A DNA stretch of 53,207 nucleotides from positions 1 to 53,207 of the forward strand of contig JAITIP010000013.1 of assembly GCA_031279415.1 (NCBI GenBank), given 5' to 3'. Position numbers and translations under genes: made by a program. Source of the DNA: Candidatus Endomicrobium procryptotermitis (GTDB lineage Bacteria; Elusimicrobiota; Endomicrobiia; Endomicrobiales; Endomicrobiaceae). The notes below the pieces were generated by a model. That model worked only from the letters and a program-made list of their open reading frames with translations, had not been told where the DNA came from and did no database searches. Shown here piece after piece: positions 9,054 through 22,000 of the stretch. The stretch's first letter is position 1. The number at the start of each line of letters is the position of its first letter.

Positions 9054-9132
9054 TTTTATCGCCAAAGCAAGAATGCCGGGATTGCTTTGGCGCCGTTGCC
9101 ACTCATCCTAGTAATGACGGCAATGACTAAAC
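9031..9132. repeat. Palindromic REP/MITE-like element
   Basis: The outer arms GTTTAGTCgTCATTGC (9031-9046) and GGCAATGACTAAAC (9119-9132) are imperfect inverted repeats. An inner pair, GCCAAAGCAA (9061-9070) and TTGCTTTGGC (9082-9091), forms a second hairpin. The CGTCATTGCG start resembles short palindromic repeats scattered in many bacterial genomes. Copy 2 of the larger repeat is cut by the window end just after the left arm, so the full element may be the mobile unit. Confidence 0.7.
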
Positions 9133-9193
9133 GGCAATTGAGTGTCTCCAAAAATCGCTAATTGTTGTGTCATCAATATTTTAAGTGGGTTGA

Positions 9194-9302
9194 TGGCTGG
9201 CAGATGGTACTAATGTTCAAGAATACCTCAAAGGATAATTCCATTCTAAAATAAAAAATTTTGTCCAAAATCTAAAACGTTTTGCTGATATTGTAGTTGT
9301 AC
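9194..9302 (+). pseudogene. Possible fossil coding fragment
   Basis: One frame reads WLADGTNVQEYLKG, a stop, then FHSKIKNFVQNLKRFADIV and a stop. It looks like a real protein end interrupted by one stop codon. I cannot name the family; the C-terminal end of a transposase or methylase would fit. No start is visible and the repeat next to it may have brought it in. Confidence 0.25.
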
Positions 9303-9348
9303 GCTAAAAATAGGACTGTTTTTGAACATTTTTTGCGGATTTTGCCGC

Positions 9349-9410
9349 TGTGAAAAATATGTGAAAATTCAATGAAAGTTATTGTGAAAGTTAAATCTTT
9401 GTTATATTAT
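9349..9410 (+). promoter_or_regulatory. Promoter with phased TGAAA direct repeats
   Basis: TGAAA occurs at 9351, 9362, 9373 and 9385, spaced 11, 11 and 12 bp, so about one helical turn apart; three copies are preceded by TG (TGTGAAA). The last overlaps a -35-like TTGTGA (9382-9387) placed 17 bp before TATTAT (9405-9410). The start of transcription would be close to the ATG at 9417. This may be the promoter for the small membrane protein and perhaps for the giant gene. Confidence 0.45.
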
Positions 9411-9416
9411 ATTTAC

Positions 9417-9950
9417 ATGGAGAAAATAAGATTTTATTACTATGAAATTTTTAAAGTTAAAGCGGCTTTTGTGCTTGCTTTGTTTCTTGTGTCTGTTATG
9501 GTTTTAGATACGGCCAATTTGACGCTTATTATGAAAAACGACGGCGCAAGTCGAGACGGAAGAGCTGTTACTGAAGTTAAAAATGAGTTAGGTCGAATAT
9601 GCGACGCGGTAAATATGCCGGTTAAAATCGTAAATAAAATGTTTGAAAAAAAAGGTTTTGGCGATAAAATATTTTTTAGCGTTTCGCAGGATTTTATTAC
9701 GGTAAAAATTCTATATGCTTCAATTTCTGCAGTTGTGTTCACAAAATATTTTGCTGTATTTGTAAGTATAAACAAGAAACAATTTTTAAACCTGCTTCCT
9801 TATTCTTTTCAAGGAATTTTTTTAAATATCCAAAATGTATTTTGGCAATTTTCAGACAATGAGTATAGACTGTTATTATTATTTTTAATTATTATGTCGG
9901 TTTTACCTAGGGGAGATCCTTTGATAAAAAAAAACAAAATAAAAATATGA
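9417..9950 (+). CDS. Small membrane protein of unknown function
   Basis: I do not recognise a family. From the ATG at 9417 the product has 177 residues. Three hydrophobic stretches are visible: near the start (AAFVLALFLVSVMVL), in the middle (YASISAVVFTKYFAVFV) and near the end (YRLLLLFLIIMSVL). Between the first two lies a polar segment of about 60 residues. The end is basic (KKNKIKI). No good ribosome site precedes 9417 or the in-frame ATG at 9372, so the start is uncertain and a leaderless message is possible. It sits just before the giant gene, separated by a hairpin, and may be a partner or a leader for it; that is only context. Confidence 0.6.
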   Translation: MEKIRFYYYEIFKVKAAFVLALFLVSVMVLDTANLTLIMKNDGASRDGRAVTEVKNELGRICDAVNMPVKIVNKMFEKKGFGDKIFFSVSQDFITVKILYASISAVVFTKYFAVFVSINKKQFLNLLPYSFQGIFLNIQNVFWQFSDNEYRLLLLFLIIMSVLPRGDPLIKKNKIKI

Positions 9951-9959
9951 GTTTGCAGA

Positions 9960-9992
9960 TGTGTACTTGCGCTTAGCGTAAGTACACATTTT
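9960..9992 (+). terminator. Hairpin (terminator or attenuator) just before the giant gene
   Basis: TGTGTACTTGCGC (9960-9972) pairs with GCGTAAGTACACA (9976-9988), 13 pairs with one G-U, a three-base loop, then TTTT. A second short hairpin, CCGTTTT/AAAACGG, follows at 9993-10007. No promoter is visible between the hairpin and the ATG at 10028, so transcription of the giant gene probably has to pass through it. Confidence 0.7.
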
Positions 9993-10027
9993 CCGTTTTA
10001 AAAACGGGCTGCAAATGGGAGAAAACA

Positions 10028-13000
10028 ATGAAATCCTTTGGCAATGAAGTTAAACGAATGCTTCAAAAATCAAGGTCGGTGACCTTAAGTTTTAAAAAAT
10101 GGTTTTCGTCATTAAACGCTGTAAAGATAACTGCGTTAATTACGTTAAATTGTTTTCTTCTTACAGGTGTTTACGGGCAGTCGGTAGCCGCAATATCTGA
10201 AAATATCCGCGCGGCTGAATCCTTTAATCAAATCTTTGGCGATTTTAACTTATCTTACTCTCAAGGCAAAATAACCTCTGCTTTTTACGGCGCAAGTGAT
10301 ACAGTAGTAATAAGCGTTCAAGATTTGCATGCTCACCCTGAAGTGCAAAAAAATATAAGCAAAATAATAGAGACGTTTGACAAAGAGTTTGGCGTAAAGA
10401 ACGTTTACCTTGAAGGCGCTTACGGCAATGTTGACACTTCTTGGCTTTTGTCTGTTAAAGATAAAACTCTTAGAGAAAAAGTTTTAGGGGAAATGCTTTT
10501 AAGCGGGCGTCTTACTGGAGCGGAATATTATTCGGCTTTGAGCGGCAGAACCGATATTATAAAAGGTTTGGAAAACAGAGAAGAATATTTTGCTAATTTG
10601 CAGAGATTTGGGCAAATACTTGAAATGCAGCCCGACACTAAAATGGTTTTAGATGCAATAGATAAAGATATCGCCTCTTTAAAAACGTTATATTATAGTA
10701 GAAGTCAAAAGAAACTTGACGAATTGTCAAAACAATATTTGAGCGGAAATATCAGCGCAAAAAAATATTTTACACTTTTGTATAAACATACCGATAAACT
10801 CGGCATAGATGTATATAAATATGAAAATATTGATACTTATAAAGAACTTTTACAGCAAGAAAAAGAATTGAACTATAAAAGAGTGACGGACGAGTTAAGC
10901 GCTTTTATAGTGAAAATCAAAGAGATTTTACCGTATTCTGCATATAAACTGCTTCTTAGCAAAACAAATAATTTTTCCGATATGGAAGCTCTTTACGTTT
11001 CGCTTATAAAAATATCTAAAGAATATAAGTTAAATTTAAATTTAATTTATCCACAGCTTGCAAAATTTTTATCTTATATAGAATTAAGTCAAAAAATTAA
11101 TCCATTACAGCTTATAAAAGAAGAACAAAAACTTTTAGACGAAATAAACGAGAGATTTTCACAAAATGACAGCCAAAGGGAAATAGTATTTTTAACGGGC
11201 TTTATTAAGTATCTTAAAGATTTCCTTTCAAGCAAAATAACCGCAGACGATTATGCCTATTACGAAGCCAATAAAGATGAGTTTGATGCTTTGTGGATTA
11301 AATATATAGATAGAAACACAGTGTCTTTGATTGAAGAAAATAAAAATATAGCTGAAAATTTTTACAGGGTGAATTTAGATAGAAATAAATATTTTTTTGA
11401 CAGTATAGAAGGCATAAAAGAAACTGGAAGATTTGATAATATATCTGTAAATGGAAGCGACGATTCAGAAAAAGTAGTAGACAGCCTACGCAAAGCCAAA
11501 AACATATATATTGTAATAACAGGCGGTTTCCATACGGAGTCCGTTTCTAATTATCTTTATAACCACAGCATATCAAATATAGTTATAACGCCTAATATTT
11601 CAGGCGGCGTGCAGTTTGCCGAAGATAAATATTATCAAATAGCCAAAGAACAGAGCAAAATTTTATTTCAGGCTTTGGCCACTTTGAATGCTTCCCAGCA
11701 GCCGCAAACTGAAAAACTTGGTATTATAGCGGCGTCTTTGATGAATGCGTTAGAGCAAAATAGACAGCAGACTGAACAACAATTACAAGATATAATAAAC
11801 AGCGATAAACAGTTTGAAAGCATGACTTTTGAGATTGGTCAATCTGAAAATGGAACAATGCTTTTATCTTTTGCTAAAGACGGAAAAAGGACGCGGCTTA
11901 TATATGATGTAAACAGTAAGGACGCCTCGTTTTCAAGCGTTGAGCAAGATATTTCAGACAGCCGGCAAATATCGGTTTCAACCAGAAATCTTGTAATAGC
12001 AGCAACTGTCGGCATTGCCATTATAGCTGTCGCGGTTACAGCGCTTTTTGCTTCCCTATTTGTCGCTCCGCCTATGTTTGAGCCGATTATAAAAATAGCG
12101 TCGTTGGTAGTTTCGCCCTTAATAATTACGGCAGTTTATGCGCAATATGAAAAAATAATAATAAATCGATTGTCGGAATCTGGCGTCGCTGACCCCGTCG
12201 AAAATGTGATAGAACAGATTAAAGACAAGTTATCTGATAGAACGAAGCAGCGTTTGAACAAATTAGGCTTAAAGATAGAATTAGCCAAATCTGTCGAAAA
12301 AGGCAAAGCGCTGGAACTTTCAGGTGATACTATTTACATAAGTCCGCTTATTGCAGGATATCTGATTAAATATCCAATTTTCTGTGAGATTTTTGTCAGG
12401 CATGAGGCAAGGCATAAGGAACAAGCAAATAAAAACGGGTTTATACACAAATATTATTTGCTTGAAGAATTTGTAGTTTCTTTGGGAAATTTGCCGAGCA
12501 TTATAAATATATTTAATGACAGACGGGTTGAGGCCAAAAAAGAGCATCCGGCGGAACTTGAAAAGCAGATAGAAGCAGAGATATATAAATATAAACCCAA
12601 TGAAGAGACGGCAAAAGCTTTAAGAGAAGCAAAAGACCCTGATGATTTACTTATAACTTCTTACAATAATTATCAACGCAACCGTATTAAAGGTTATTCA
12701 GACAGCAGCCTTTTTACCGTAAGACAGCAGGCTTTGCCTAAACTTCTGTTGAAGTTTAATCAAATAATACAGCTTGGCATGGGAAAAGGAAAACAGGGCG
12801 GTATTCAACTTGCGGCTTTGCAGTTTTTAGCCGATAGCGACAAAAATCCCGGCTCAAAAAACAGGCTTATAACTACTACAAAAGGCGACGGACTTGCAAT
12901 AAGAGACGCAGGAGCTTTGGCCGAGCTTATGAAATCTGAAGAAATGAAAACATTTATAGAGAACAATAACATAAATCCTATTGTCGGCATTTTTACGCAA

Positions 13001-16000
13001 AGAGGAGAATATTTTACTATAGATGGAACAAAAGATAAAAGCGGAGAGTATGTAAAAACTATATATAGCTCTTTCAGAGAATTTCAAGAAGCGACAAATG
13101 GGACAGTTATGTTCGGCACGCCTCAAGGGTTAAATTCTTTGGCTATAAGTCACCAGATAAATAACCGTTCGGTGAATTGGCATATAATAATGGACGAGGT
13201 AGACTCCGCTTTAATTCAAGGAGGTATGACTCCATTAATTATTTCAGGTAAAAACAGAAGGCAAAATGCGCAGTTAAATATTGATATAGCACTCGCCGCT
13301 GATAAGCTGGCAAAAGAAATGATTGATGCAGCAGGAACACAAAAAGGCACAATCAAGTATGAAGTTGACGGCGACAGCGTCCGTTTATTGCCTAGTTTTT
13401 CCGAGCAGGATTACGCCGCTTACAATGAAGCAAAAGAAGCTCTGAAAGCCAGAGGGGTAATTGTTATAGCAGGCTCGGTTCCTCAAGGAGTGCGTTCGCG
13501 TATAAGTGAAGAGATGTTTAATTTTAGATTTAGGCAAGCCGTTCAATCGGCTTTAAGAGCGAACTTAAAAGCTAAGGCCGGAGAAAGCGGGCGATATGTT
13601 GTGGTTAACGGCGAACTCATGTTAGCCGATAAAGATACCGGCGAGGCCTTGCCAGGACAGCAGGAATCTTTTGAATCTTTAGCCGTAGCGATAGCCAATG
13701 GTATGGAACCTGAAGCTCAGACATTAGTTGAAGACCAAATTTCGCTTTTTTATACTTTGAAATATTTGACAGGCAATAACTTTGAAAGATTTACGGGAAC
13801 TTCGGGAACGGCAATAAATAAAAGCGATTACATAAGCCAGACTACAGGCAAAGACGTTTTAGATATGGATACCGATACTATACAAGGAGCTAATGCAGGT
13901 TCTGTTCTATTGAAAGACCATTCCGCAGTGGCTTCGGCTATTGCAAAAATATCCTCTGCTTTGCATCGCAAGATAGTTATCGGAACTAAGCAAGGCTCTT
14001 CACACCCCGTCGCTATGCTTATAAGAACTGAAAATAAGAAAAGAGCTGAGGAAGATGCGCAAGCTATAGCAAAGTCCGACAGCAGTCGTAAAATATTTAC
14101 CGCGCAAGATTTGGAAAGAGCTAGGCAAGCCTTGAATTCTGGGGATATCCATTATGCTTCCTCCAATGCTATTATAATTGTTGACGCTGATACAAAAGCT
14201 CAGCTGGGTGACGATTTGGAAAAAGTTATTCAGTCCTATATTCTTGCAGGAGCGGTAATAATACATACCAATGTTTTTGCCACAGGTTACAGTTTTAAAG
14301 GGGTAATATTTGGAATAAGCGATGGAATAACTTCTCAAATAACCAGAGAGCAAAATAACGGCAGACCTGCCAGAGGCGAATTTGAAGTAGGCTGGCATTT
14401 AGATCTTTATTCATACCAAGAATTTGAGGAGTTAAATTACGATAGAACAAATTTTATAACAGATATGCTTGCAGGAGCCGTAACGGAAGATTTTGATTAT
14501 CAAATACCTGAAGTTTTAGATGAGATTACTTCTGAGCGTGTTAAAAATGCACTTGGCGGTTTAAGCAGCGATTTGCCTAAACAGGGTTTAGCCGCGCGCA
14601 TAATAGCGCCGTTTATTATTAGCAAATCTAATTTAGAACATAACCCTGCGCTTAAAAAAGATATAGCAAGACTAAGAGAAATAGAATCTATCAAGGAAGC
14701 CGAAGCCAATTCTTCTGCAATAAAAATGGCAAACGATGACAGAATGTCTTATGCCAGAGAAGGGGTTGACAATCGTATAGAAATGCGAAATAGAGAAAGT
14801 TCAAGCATAGATGACTTTTTTATGCTTGAATACGCAACGACAGACCGCGTAAAAATAGCGCAGCTGCTTAAAGTAGAAGCAAAAGAAGCGAAGGAAAAAA
14901 TAGAAGAGGTTTTTAACAATTGGAAAGACGAATGGCAAATAGAGAGTTTTGGCAAAATACTTAGCAAAAGAGATTATATAAATCTTGCAAGAGCAAACGC
15001 TGAGAAAGGAGAAGAGATACTTTCAGATGACGCAGCTCTTAAGTCTGGACGCTCTATGGTAGATGAAAAAAGACTTGCCGAAATAAAAGCGTTGGAAGCC
15101 GTTAAGATAGAGATTATAAACGAAAGTTCCGAATACGAACACAATGAAGGAATAATCAATTCAAATAAATGGCTTCAGTGGCTTATGCAAAGAGCAGGCA
15201 TAAATACCGGCGAAATAATGGCAAGACGCTTTTATTCCGCTGAAAAGAAAAAAATAGATTCTGTAGTAAAAAAGACAGATGCAGGATACAACTTTAAACC
15301 TGTTACTGTTAAATGGTATAGCAAGATATTCAAGCTCTCTGCTTGGACAATTTTCGGACATGGCGCTTTGGGAATATTTTTACGCGTTGCAGTGGTAATT
15401 GCACCGATTTTGCCGCTTTTAGGTTTGGGGTCTATTATAGCTATTATAGCGGGAGTAGCGGCAACGTCTTCCGCACTTGTGCTGGCGCCTTTGGCTATAT
15501 TCGCCGGAGCGCTATTGCTTTTATATTTTGCAAAGGTAAAATTTATAGATAAATTAAATTCATATCAATCCAAACAGGGCTACGATACGGCAGTTGTGAA
15601 ATATATGTTCAAAAAAGACGGCGCCAACGCCGTAAGAGCCACAAAAGGAACGTTTAACAAAATAGCGTCAAGCCTAATAAGTACGGCTCTTATGACGTCT
15701 GTTGGACTGCTTGTTGTTGGATTATTTTCAGCTGTAGGAGGAACATTGATAGCGGTCGGAACAGTTTTTGCCTTGGGCGGGTTAGCTGTTGCCGGATTAG
15801 CTTTGTTTGTAAATAGAAAAGATTTAAAAAATATTTTCAAAGAAAATACGATAAACGAAAAGGTAAAATATTCAGGTGTGATGACAGGTGCAGCAGCCGC
15901 TTTTGCGGCGGCAGGAGTAATAAAACTTGCAAGCGCGTTGTCTTTGGCATTTTGGCCGGCTGCGATAATAGCCGTCATTGCAGCGGGGTTATTTGCTGTG

Positions 16001-19000
16001 TTTACCTATATTCAATACAGTGGAAAAAGTCATGTTACTAGCGCAAAATCTACAATTTTAGGTGGAATTTTAGGTGCCGCAGGCATTACAGGCGTTGTGT
16101 TAGCATTGTGGAAAGTTGCAGGAGTTCTTAGTTTAGTCAATCCCATTTTAGGAGGCATAGTATCGGCGGTTTTAGTTATAGGAATGGCAGGGTTATATGC
16201 ATGGTCTAAAACAAGAGCATTGGTTGACCCTCAAGCAAAGACATCTGGCACAATATCTACGGTTTTATCTAAATTAATTTCAAATCCACTGATACTTATG
16301 CCTGTAATATCTTTTATAGCCGTAGCTATAACTGTAGTTCCGATGCTTGGTTTTGGCGGGCTTGGATTTCTGCCGATATTGCTAGGAGTAAGTCTCCCTG
16401 TATCTGCTCCCGTTTTTATCGGTGCGCTGGTGACCGCGCCTTTGATAATATTTAGAAAGCAGATAAAAACGTTCATGGCGCGCAATTATAGGATGAAAGT
16501 TTTATTAATAGAAGAAAAAATAGCGGATTTTAAGAAAAGCGTTATGCCTCAAATAGAAATTATCAATAATTATGAAAAAGAAATAAAAGATAAATATGAG
16601 CAAGAGACGGCAATATTAGCTTCTATGAGGGCGCAGGGCGAAGACGAAAGTACAATAGTCGCGCTTGAAAAAGAGATAAATGACAAATACGAAAGCGGTA
16701 TTAAAGTGCTTGCAGAAAAGCAGAAAAGCGATTTGAGGCAGTCGTTTAACGCGATTATTGACGAATTAAAGAGATTTGAAGCGCCTGAAGCTACGATAGC
16801 CGAATTTACAGAATTGCTTGACGGCAACGCTATATTTGAAACAAATTTAGAACAAATAGGCGCATTAGATAAAACTCTGCTTTATCCTGGAGTTTCTTCG
16901 CTGGTTTCTTTACCGTCTTTTTTGGCGAAGCTTAGAGCGTCTGCGAAAATATTTTTTTCAAGGCGGTCAATTTCGTCTATACAAGACAGACAAAATCTCG
17001 TAAATCATATTGATGGTATCGGCAAAGAGATAGCGGAATATAAAGCCGGCCCGTCCGAACAAGCGCGCAATGCTTTAGAACAAAAAATATCCGCGCTTGC
17101 CGATATGTCAGCAAGAGAAAAACTGTTGTTTGTTTTACAAAACGAAGTGGAAAGCTATGAAAATCAAAGAGAAAATATAATCTCTTCATTGACGACGGGA
17201 TATAGGCTTTCAGAAGAAAGAAAAGCATTTTTACAATATTTTGCCGTGCTTTATGGCGAAGTGGAAAGTTTCCGTCGTTTATATTTGAATTCTAAAAGTC
17301 AGGGGAAACTATCCGAAGTGGAAGCAATTTATGTCGCTTATATTAAAAACAGAATTGACGCTATCTCCGACAAAGGGGTAAGAGACGCGCTTGAAAGTAT
17401 AGCATGGGCAGGCAATATAGTAGAAAAAAGCGCGATATTGCAAAATGTGAAAACGTATAACATAAAAACTGCCGCGGCGCGTTTGCATATTTTAACGACA
17501 GAAGAAATGAAAGCCGTAAGAGATTCTATAAAAGAAAGCGAAAGCGGCGCTATTAAACAGGACATAAAAGATAAATACAATATAAAAGAAGGTGATAAAT
17601 TAATATCTGAACAAACTTTGATTCAGGTGGGACAAATGCGGGGAAGAGACAAAGAACGCGAAGCTGTCGCTAATATAGCATACGACGACGCTATAGACTC
17701 GGCATTCAAAAAAATCGCTTTGGGTTTGAAAAAATTTCTCGCGCCGGTTTTATCGTCAAAACGCATTTTTAAATATGTTACTTTTGGTTTTACCGCAGTT
17801 TCGGCTGTGGCTATGACGGCTTGCAGATCAGGAGACGTGGAAAAAAACATGCAAATACAAGAGACGGCTAAAGCACAAAAGGAAGAGTTGATAAATACTT
17901 TAATTGCCAACGGAATGGACGCTCAAGAAGCGAGAAGAGCTGTGGAAAATGGAGAGATACAATCATTAGAACAGTATCTTGAGCAAATTCAGGCAAATGA
18001 TCCAAATGCCGTAATTACGGTTCCAAATAGATTTAAGGAAGAACTGCAATCGCGAGAAGAAGTCTTGCAGACGGGAGATGTTTCTGGTTTGCAACAACAA
18101 GCACCGCCACAAATTGCCGCTGCTGAAGAACCCGCCGCCGTGCTGGTTCAAGAAACTGAATCCGAGGAGCGCCAACCTCTTATAAGCGATGCGATTAAAG
18201 AAGATGAAGTTCCCGTAATAACCCAAGGTCAACGTGATGCCGCTCAAGCGGCGCAAGCTCGAACGCAGCAAGTACAGGAAGAGAGAAGAAATCAAACACC
18301 AGCTTCAGCCGAAGAGGGAAAAGTAAAAACCGCAACACAAGAAATAACAAGTGCAAAACCTGTTCCTATAAATCCATTTTACGCCATTGATGATAGTTAT
18401 AGAGGGTTTTTGGGCAGTCAGGGCGTCGCTGCTTTAAGCAATTTGTTAAATTATATGGGACAGGGAAACGCAGACCTTCAAAAATTTTTGACGGGTCATC
18501 CTGAGGCTGCCGGAGCGGCGGCTTTTGTAGAGGCATACGTTAATCAAGCGGGCAGCGAAGGCATGAGAAACGCTTTTGATAAAATTCAAAAATTTAACGA
18601 TGCTTTTTATAAATGGCGTCAGGCGGCGGCTTTGACCGACCAATTTTACAATCAGGCTCCTCTTAATCTTTCAAATATGGATTTTAGCGCTATGGATGCG
18701 ACTGAAATTGTGCCTCTAGTGTCAATAATGACTCTTCTTAACACCGCTATGACTTACGTGGACCAATCTAACGGCAATAATGCAAGACTTGAGTTTAGCA
18801 ATATGCGTCAGATTATAACGGACAAGGCTTACGGCAATATGAAAGTGGACGACCCTCGCAATCAGAAATTTTTATATTTTGACGGCGCAGACTTAGGAAA
18901 AGCTGACCAGCCCACATTGAGAAGTTATCTTGCGCAAAACAACAATAACGCACAGCTGGCTTTTGACCGTATAATGTTTGGTTTTCTTTTTATAAAGTTA

Positions 19001-22000
19001 CAAGGACTTCCGGCAAACTATGTGATGAACGAAGCTCTGCGCAACGCTATGATTTCTGATTTCACTATGGATGAGGCAGTTGCCATAACCGACGAATATG
19101 GAACGATTACAGAGTGGGATTTAAGCAAATGGGAAAACAAAATTATTGACAAATACGGCAAATACGTATTTTTAGATGCTTTGTCTCAGTCGGAAAAAAA
19201 TCACACAACGTCTCAAGATTGGATTAATTTGGGAAGAGTTATAACTGAAATTCCAGCAGCTTATTCAAATGTAACTTCAAACACAGAACTTATTCTTAAT
19301 GCAAACGCCAGCGGAGATTTTAGGGGAAACGCAAGAGCGAACGCAAATGTTGACGTTCCTGTTTTTTCTCCTTTGTTTGCTCAAGGTGGAATAGGCAGAA
19401 CGTTCCACAGTTCGTTAAAAAAGATTTTCGCTTCAGGTTTTTCAGATGCTGAAATTAACTCTTTAAAAAGCGGTTTTGAACAATATGAATTGTCTATGAA
19501 CAACAGAATAGCTAAAGGCGGAAGCGTAGTTTCTTTGGAAAAAAGCGAGGCTGAGTCAAAAGGTCTTATGAATTTATACGGCGTTGAAAATGAAAATTAC
19601 ATTATGAGAAACGTAGAACACTCAATGATAGGAGCGGCGTTTGACGCTTATGTTATGCAAGAATACGGTGTAGCATCTTTGTCGGATGATTTAAAAAATG
19701 AATTAATAAAGATGTATATAAATGAGCTAAAATATGGGAAAAAGATAGAATTTGAAACTTGGATAAAACTTGTTGCCGATATAGAAGTTACACTGGACAT
19801 TTTAGGTCAAAAAATAGAGGTTAAAGGCAAAAAACAGGGGTATTCTTATTTTCAAGAAGTAAGGGCTTTACGCGGCAAATTGACAGAACCGGCTATAAGA
19901 GTCGGATTATGGTTTAGTACTTCTAAACAAAGCGCCAAAATATTGAGAGATGCCGACAATTTCCTTTCCAATGAAGGCAAAAAAGAGCTTAAAGAATTAA
20001 ACACTTTGATAAATGAGCTCCCCAATAAGTTGGACTTTCTCATATCTCAAAAAGACGCCGATTTGCTTCCAATTTTAAGAGCAAATAATTATGACGTAAA
20101 AAATTCTTTTTATGCTATATTTGTAGACAACTTTTTTATTGAACCCGCAATTGCTGCAGACGGAAGAGTAGTGGGTTGGAGCTGGGGAAACCGCAAAAAC
20201 GGCACATATCTTAAATGGGGAAAAAAGCCCGCAAAAGGCGTAGAATATTTTAATAGATGGCAGCAGCTAAAATCTCGAGATGGCGCACGGCTTTTAACTT
20301 TTGACGCTTTGTTGTCTGCTATAAAAACTTCAACGGAATTTAAAGATAAACAGGTTGAAATGTCAAATAAGGATGATTTTGATATGAGACTTGCTTTTAT
20401 GTCTTCTCAAGAGACTGATTTTAACGCAAGGCTCGCTGTTATTATCAGCGCTTATAGAAAGGTAAATCTCAAAGAGAATTTAAGCACAGCGATTGCCGCT
20501 AAAGACTATAATAAAATTCAAGAGCTTTTATTGCAAGCCCAGATTATAGACGCGGGTCATGGGATAAACGAAAACATTGAGTTAATAGTTCAGGTTAGAA
20601 ACGATTATATTCACCCCGATACTCCTATGACTAAAGACGCTCTTATAGAATGTGTAATGGATCTGATGAAAACCAATTTACACGATGGTTATCAAAGACC
20701 TTCTTCCGGTCTTGCAAGCGCTATTTTTTCCGATTATGAAAAGACAGGTTCGGTCAGAGAAACACTTGAGAAATTTAAAAACGATATTGTTTTTGAAGCG
20801 TGGAACGAATACATAAAGGGACGTAAACCAAGCAAGTTAGATGTTATTGCTCCTATAGCAGCTTTGTTTTTGCCTAGATTGTCAGAGTATTTGAACGAAC
20901 AGATTCCTGGGGTCTCTACTATTGAAAATTTATCAATTTCTGCAGGCATAAGACTTATGCCTGGGCCAAAAGCTACACCTACCGCTTTATTTAGAACTAT
21001 GGTAGAGCAGAATTGGACAGATGCTGACCTTGCCGAGCTGGGAAATATGTTAGCTTCATGGCAAAATACGCAAAACAAAGACAGCGTGTTTTCTTATTAT
21101 AATGACAGTTATTTCAAGAATCACTCAGGTAATAAACCGTCTGATATACAAGCTTGGATAAACAAACGAGGTGCAAACTTCATAAAACAGTATATAAGAG
21201 ACCAAATCCCCGCAGAATACGGAATGTCCCAGCTAGACGATGATTTGGAGGGATTTATATTAAAAAATTATCAATTTGACGCAAACGTTGATCTAGACAG
21301 TCAAGCTCAGAATTTTTGGAAACAGCATGAAGGCGATATTTTGCTTAATATTTTGAGCCGAATAATAGAAAATAAAAACGATTACGACCAAGCGACTATA
21401 ACTTCCGAAAATTTAGGAAAAAAGTATTCTGATAAGAGTCAAAAAAGAATAATAGACATAAGAAATCTGCTTGAGAGAGTTGAAACTATTAGAAAAGAAA
21501 ATCCTTCTTCTTTTAAATATTATAAAGATAGCAATAAGATTAACGAGATTATAAAAAAAGCCCAAAAAGCTCTTGATGGTTATTCTTCTAACATAACCAA
21601 AATAATGACTTTAAATGGCAAAAAAACAAAAGAGTTAATAGACGCTTTAAAGAGAGAAGGAAAAACTATAAACGCTCAGGAAGCCAATCGTATTTTAGCG
21701 AAAGAGAGATATAATGTCGCAAACGCCGTAAAAGTCGCTATGGGCAGGGAATCTTCTGAAAACTCTCAGTTTAACGCTGAAGAAATAATGACTTTCTCGC
21801 GTGTTTTTATGGCTTCGCAAATATCGGAAGAGTACCAGATGTCAGATAAGCTTCGCAATGAAATGCTTAAACATTTGGCGGAAAATATCAATAAACCAGA
21901 AAATGCAGGCAAAAGTAATTGGCAGCTTGCGATGATGCTTGTCGGAGAATTTTCAAGGGATATTTCCGTTGAGGTTATGCAGCAGTATAAAGAGGGAAAA

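Larger units (their letters stand above)
8827..9416. other. Non-coding region between metA and the next gene
   Basis: About 590 bp without an intact gene. It holds the first copy of a dispersed 119-bp repeat, a palindromic element, a possible fossil coding fragment and the promoter region of the next gene, each listed separately. After metA the only terminator-like sign is a weak AAAAGCT/AGCTTTT pairing with a long loop around 8849-8895. The rest shows nothing recognisable. Confidence 0.6.
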
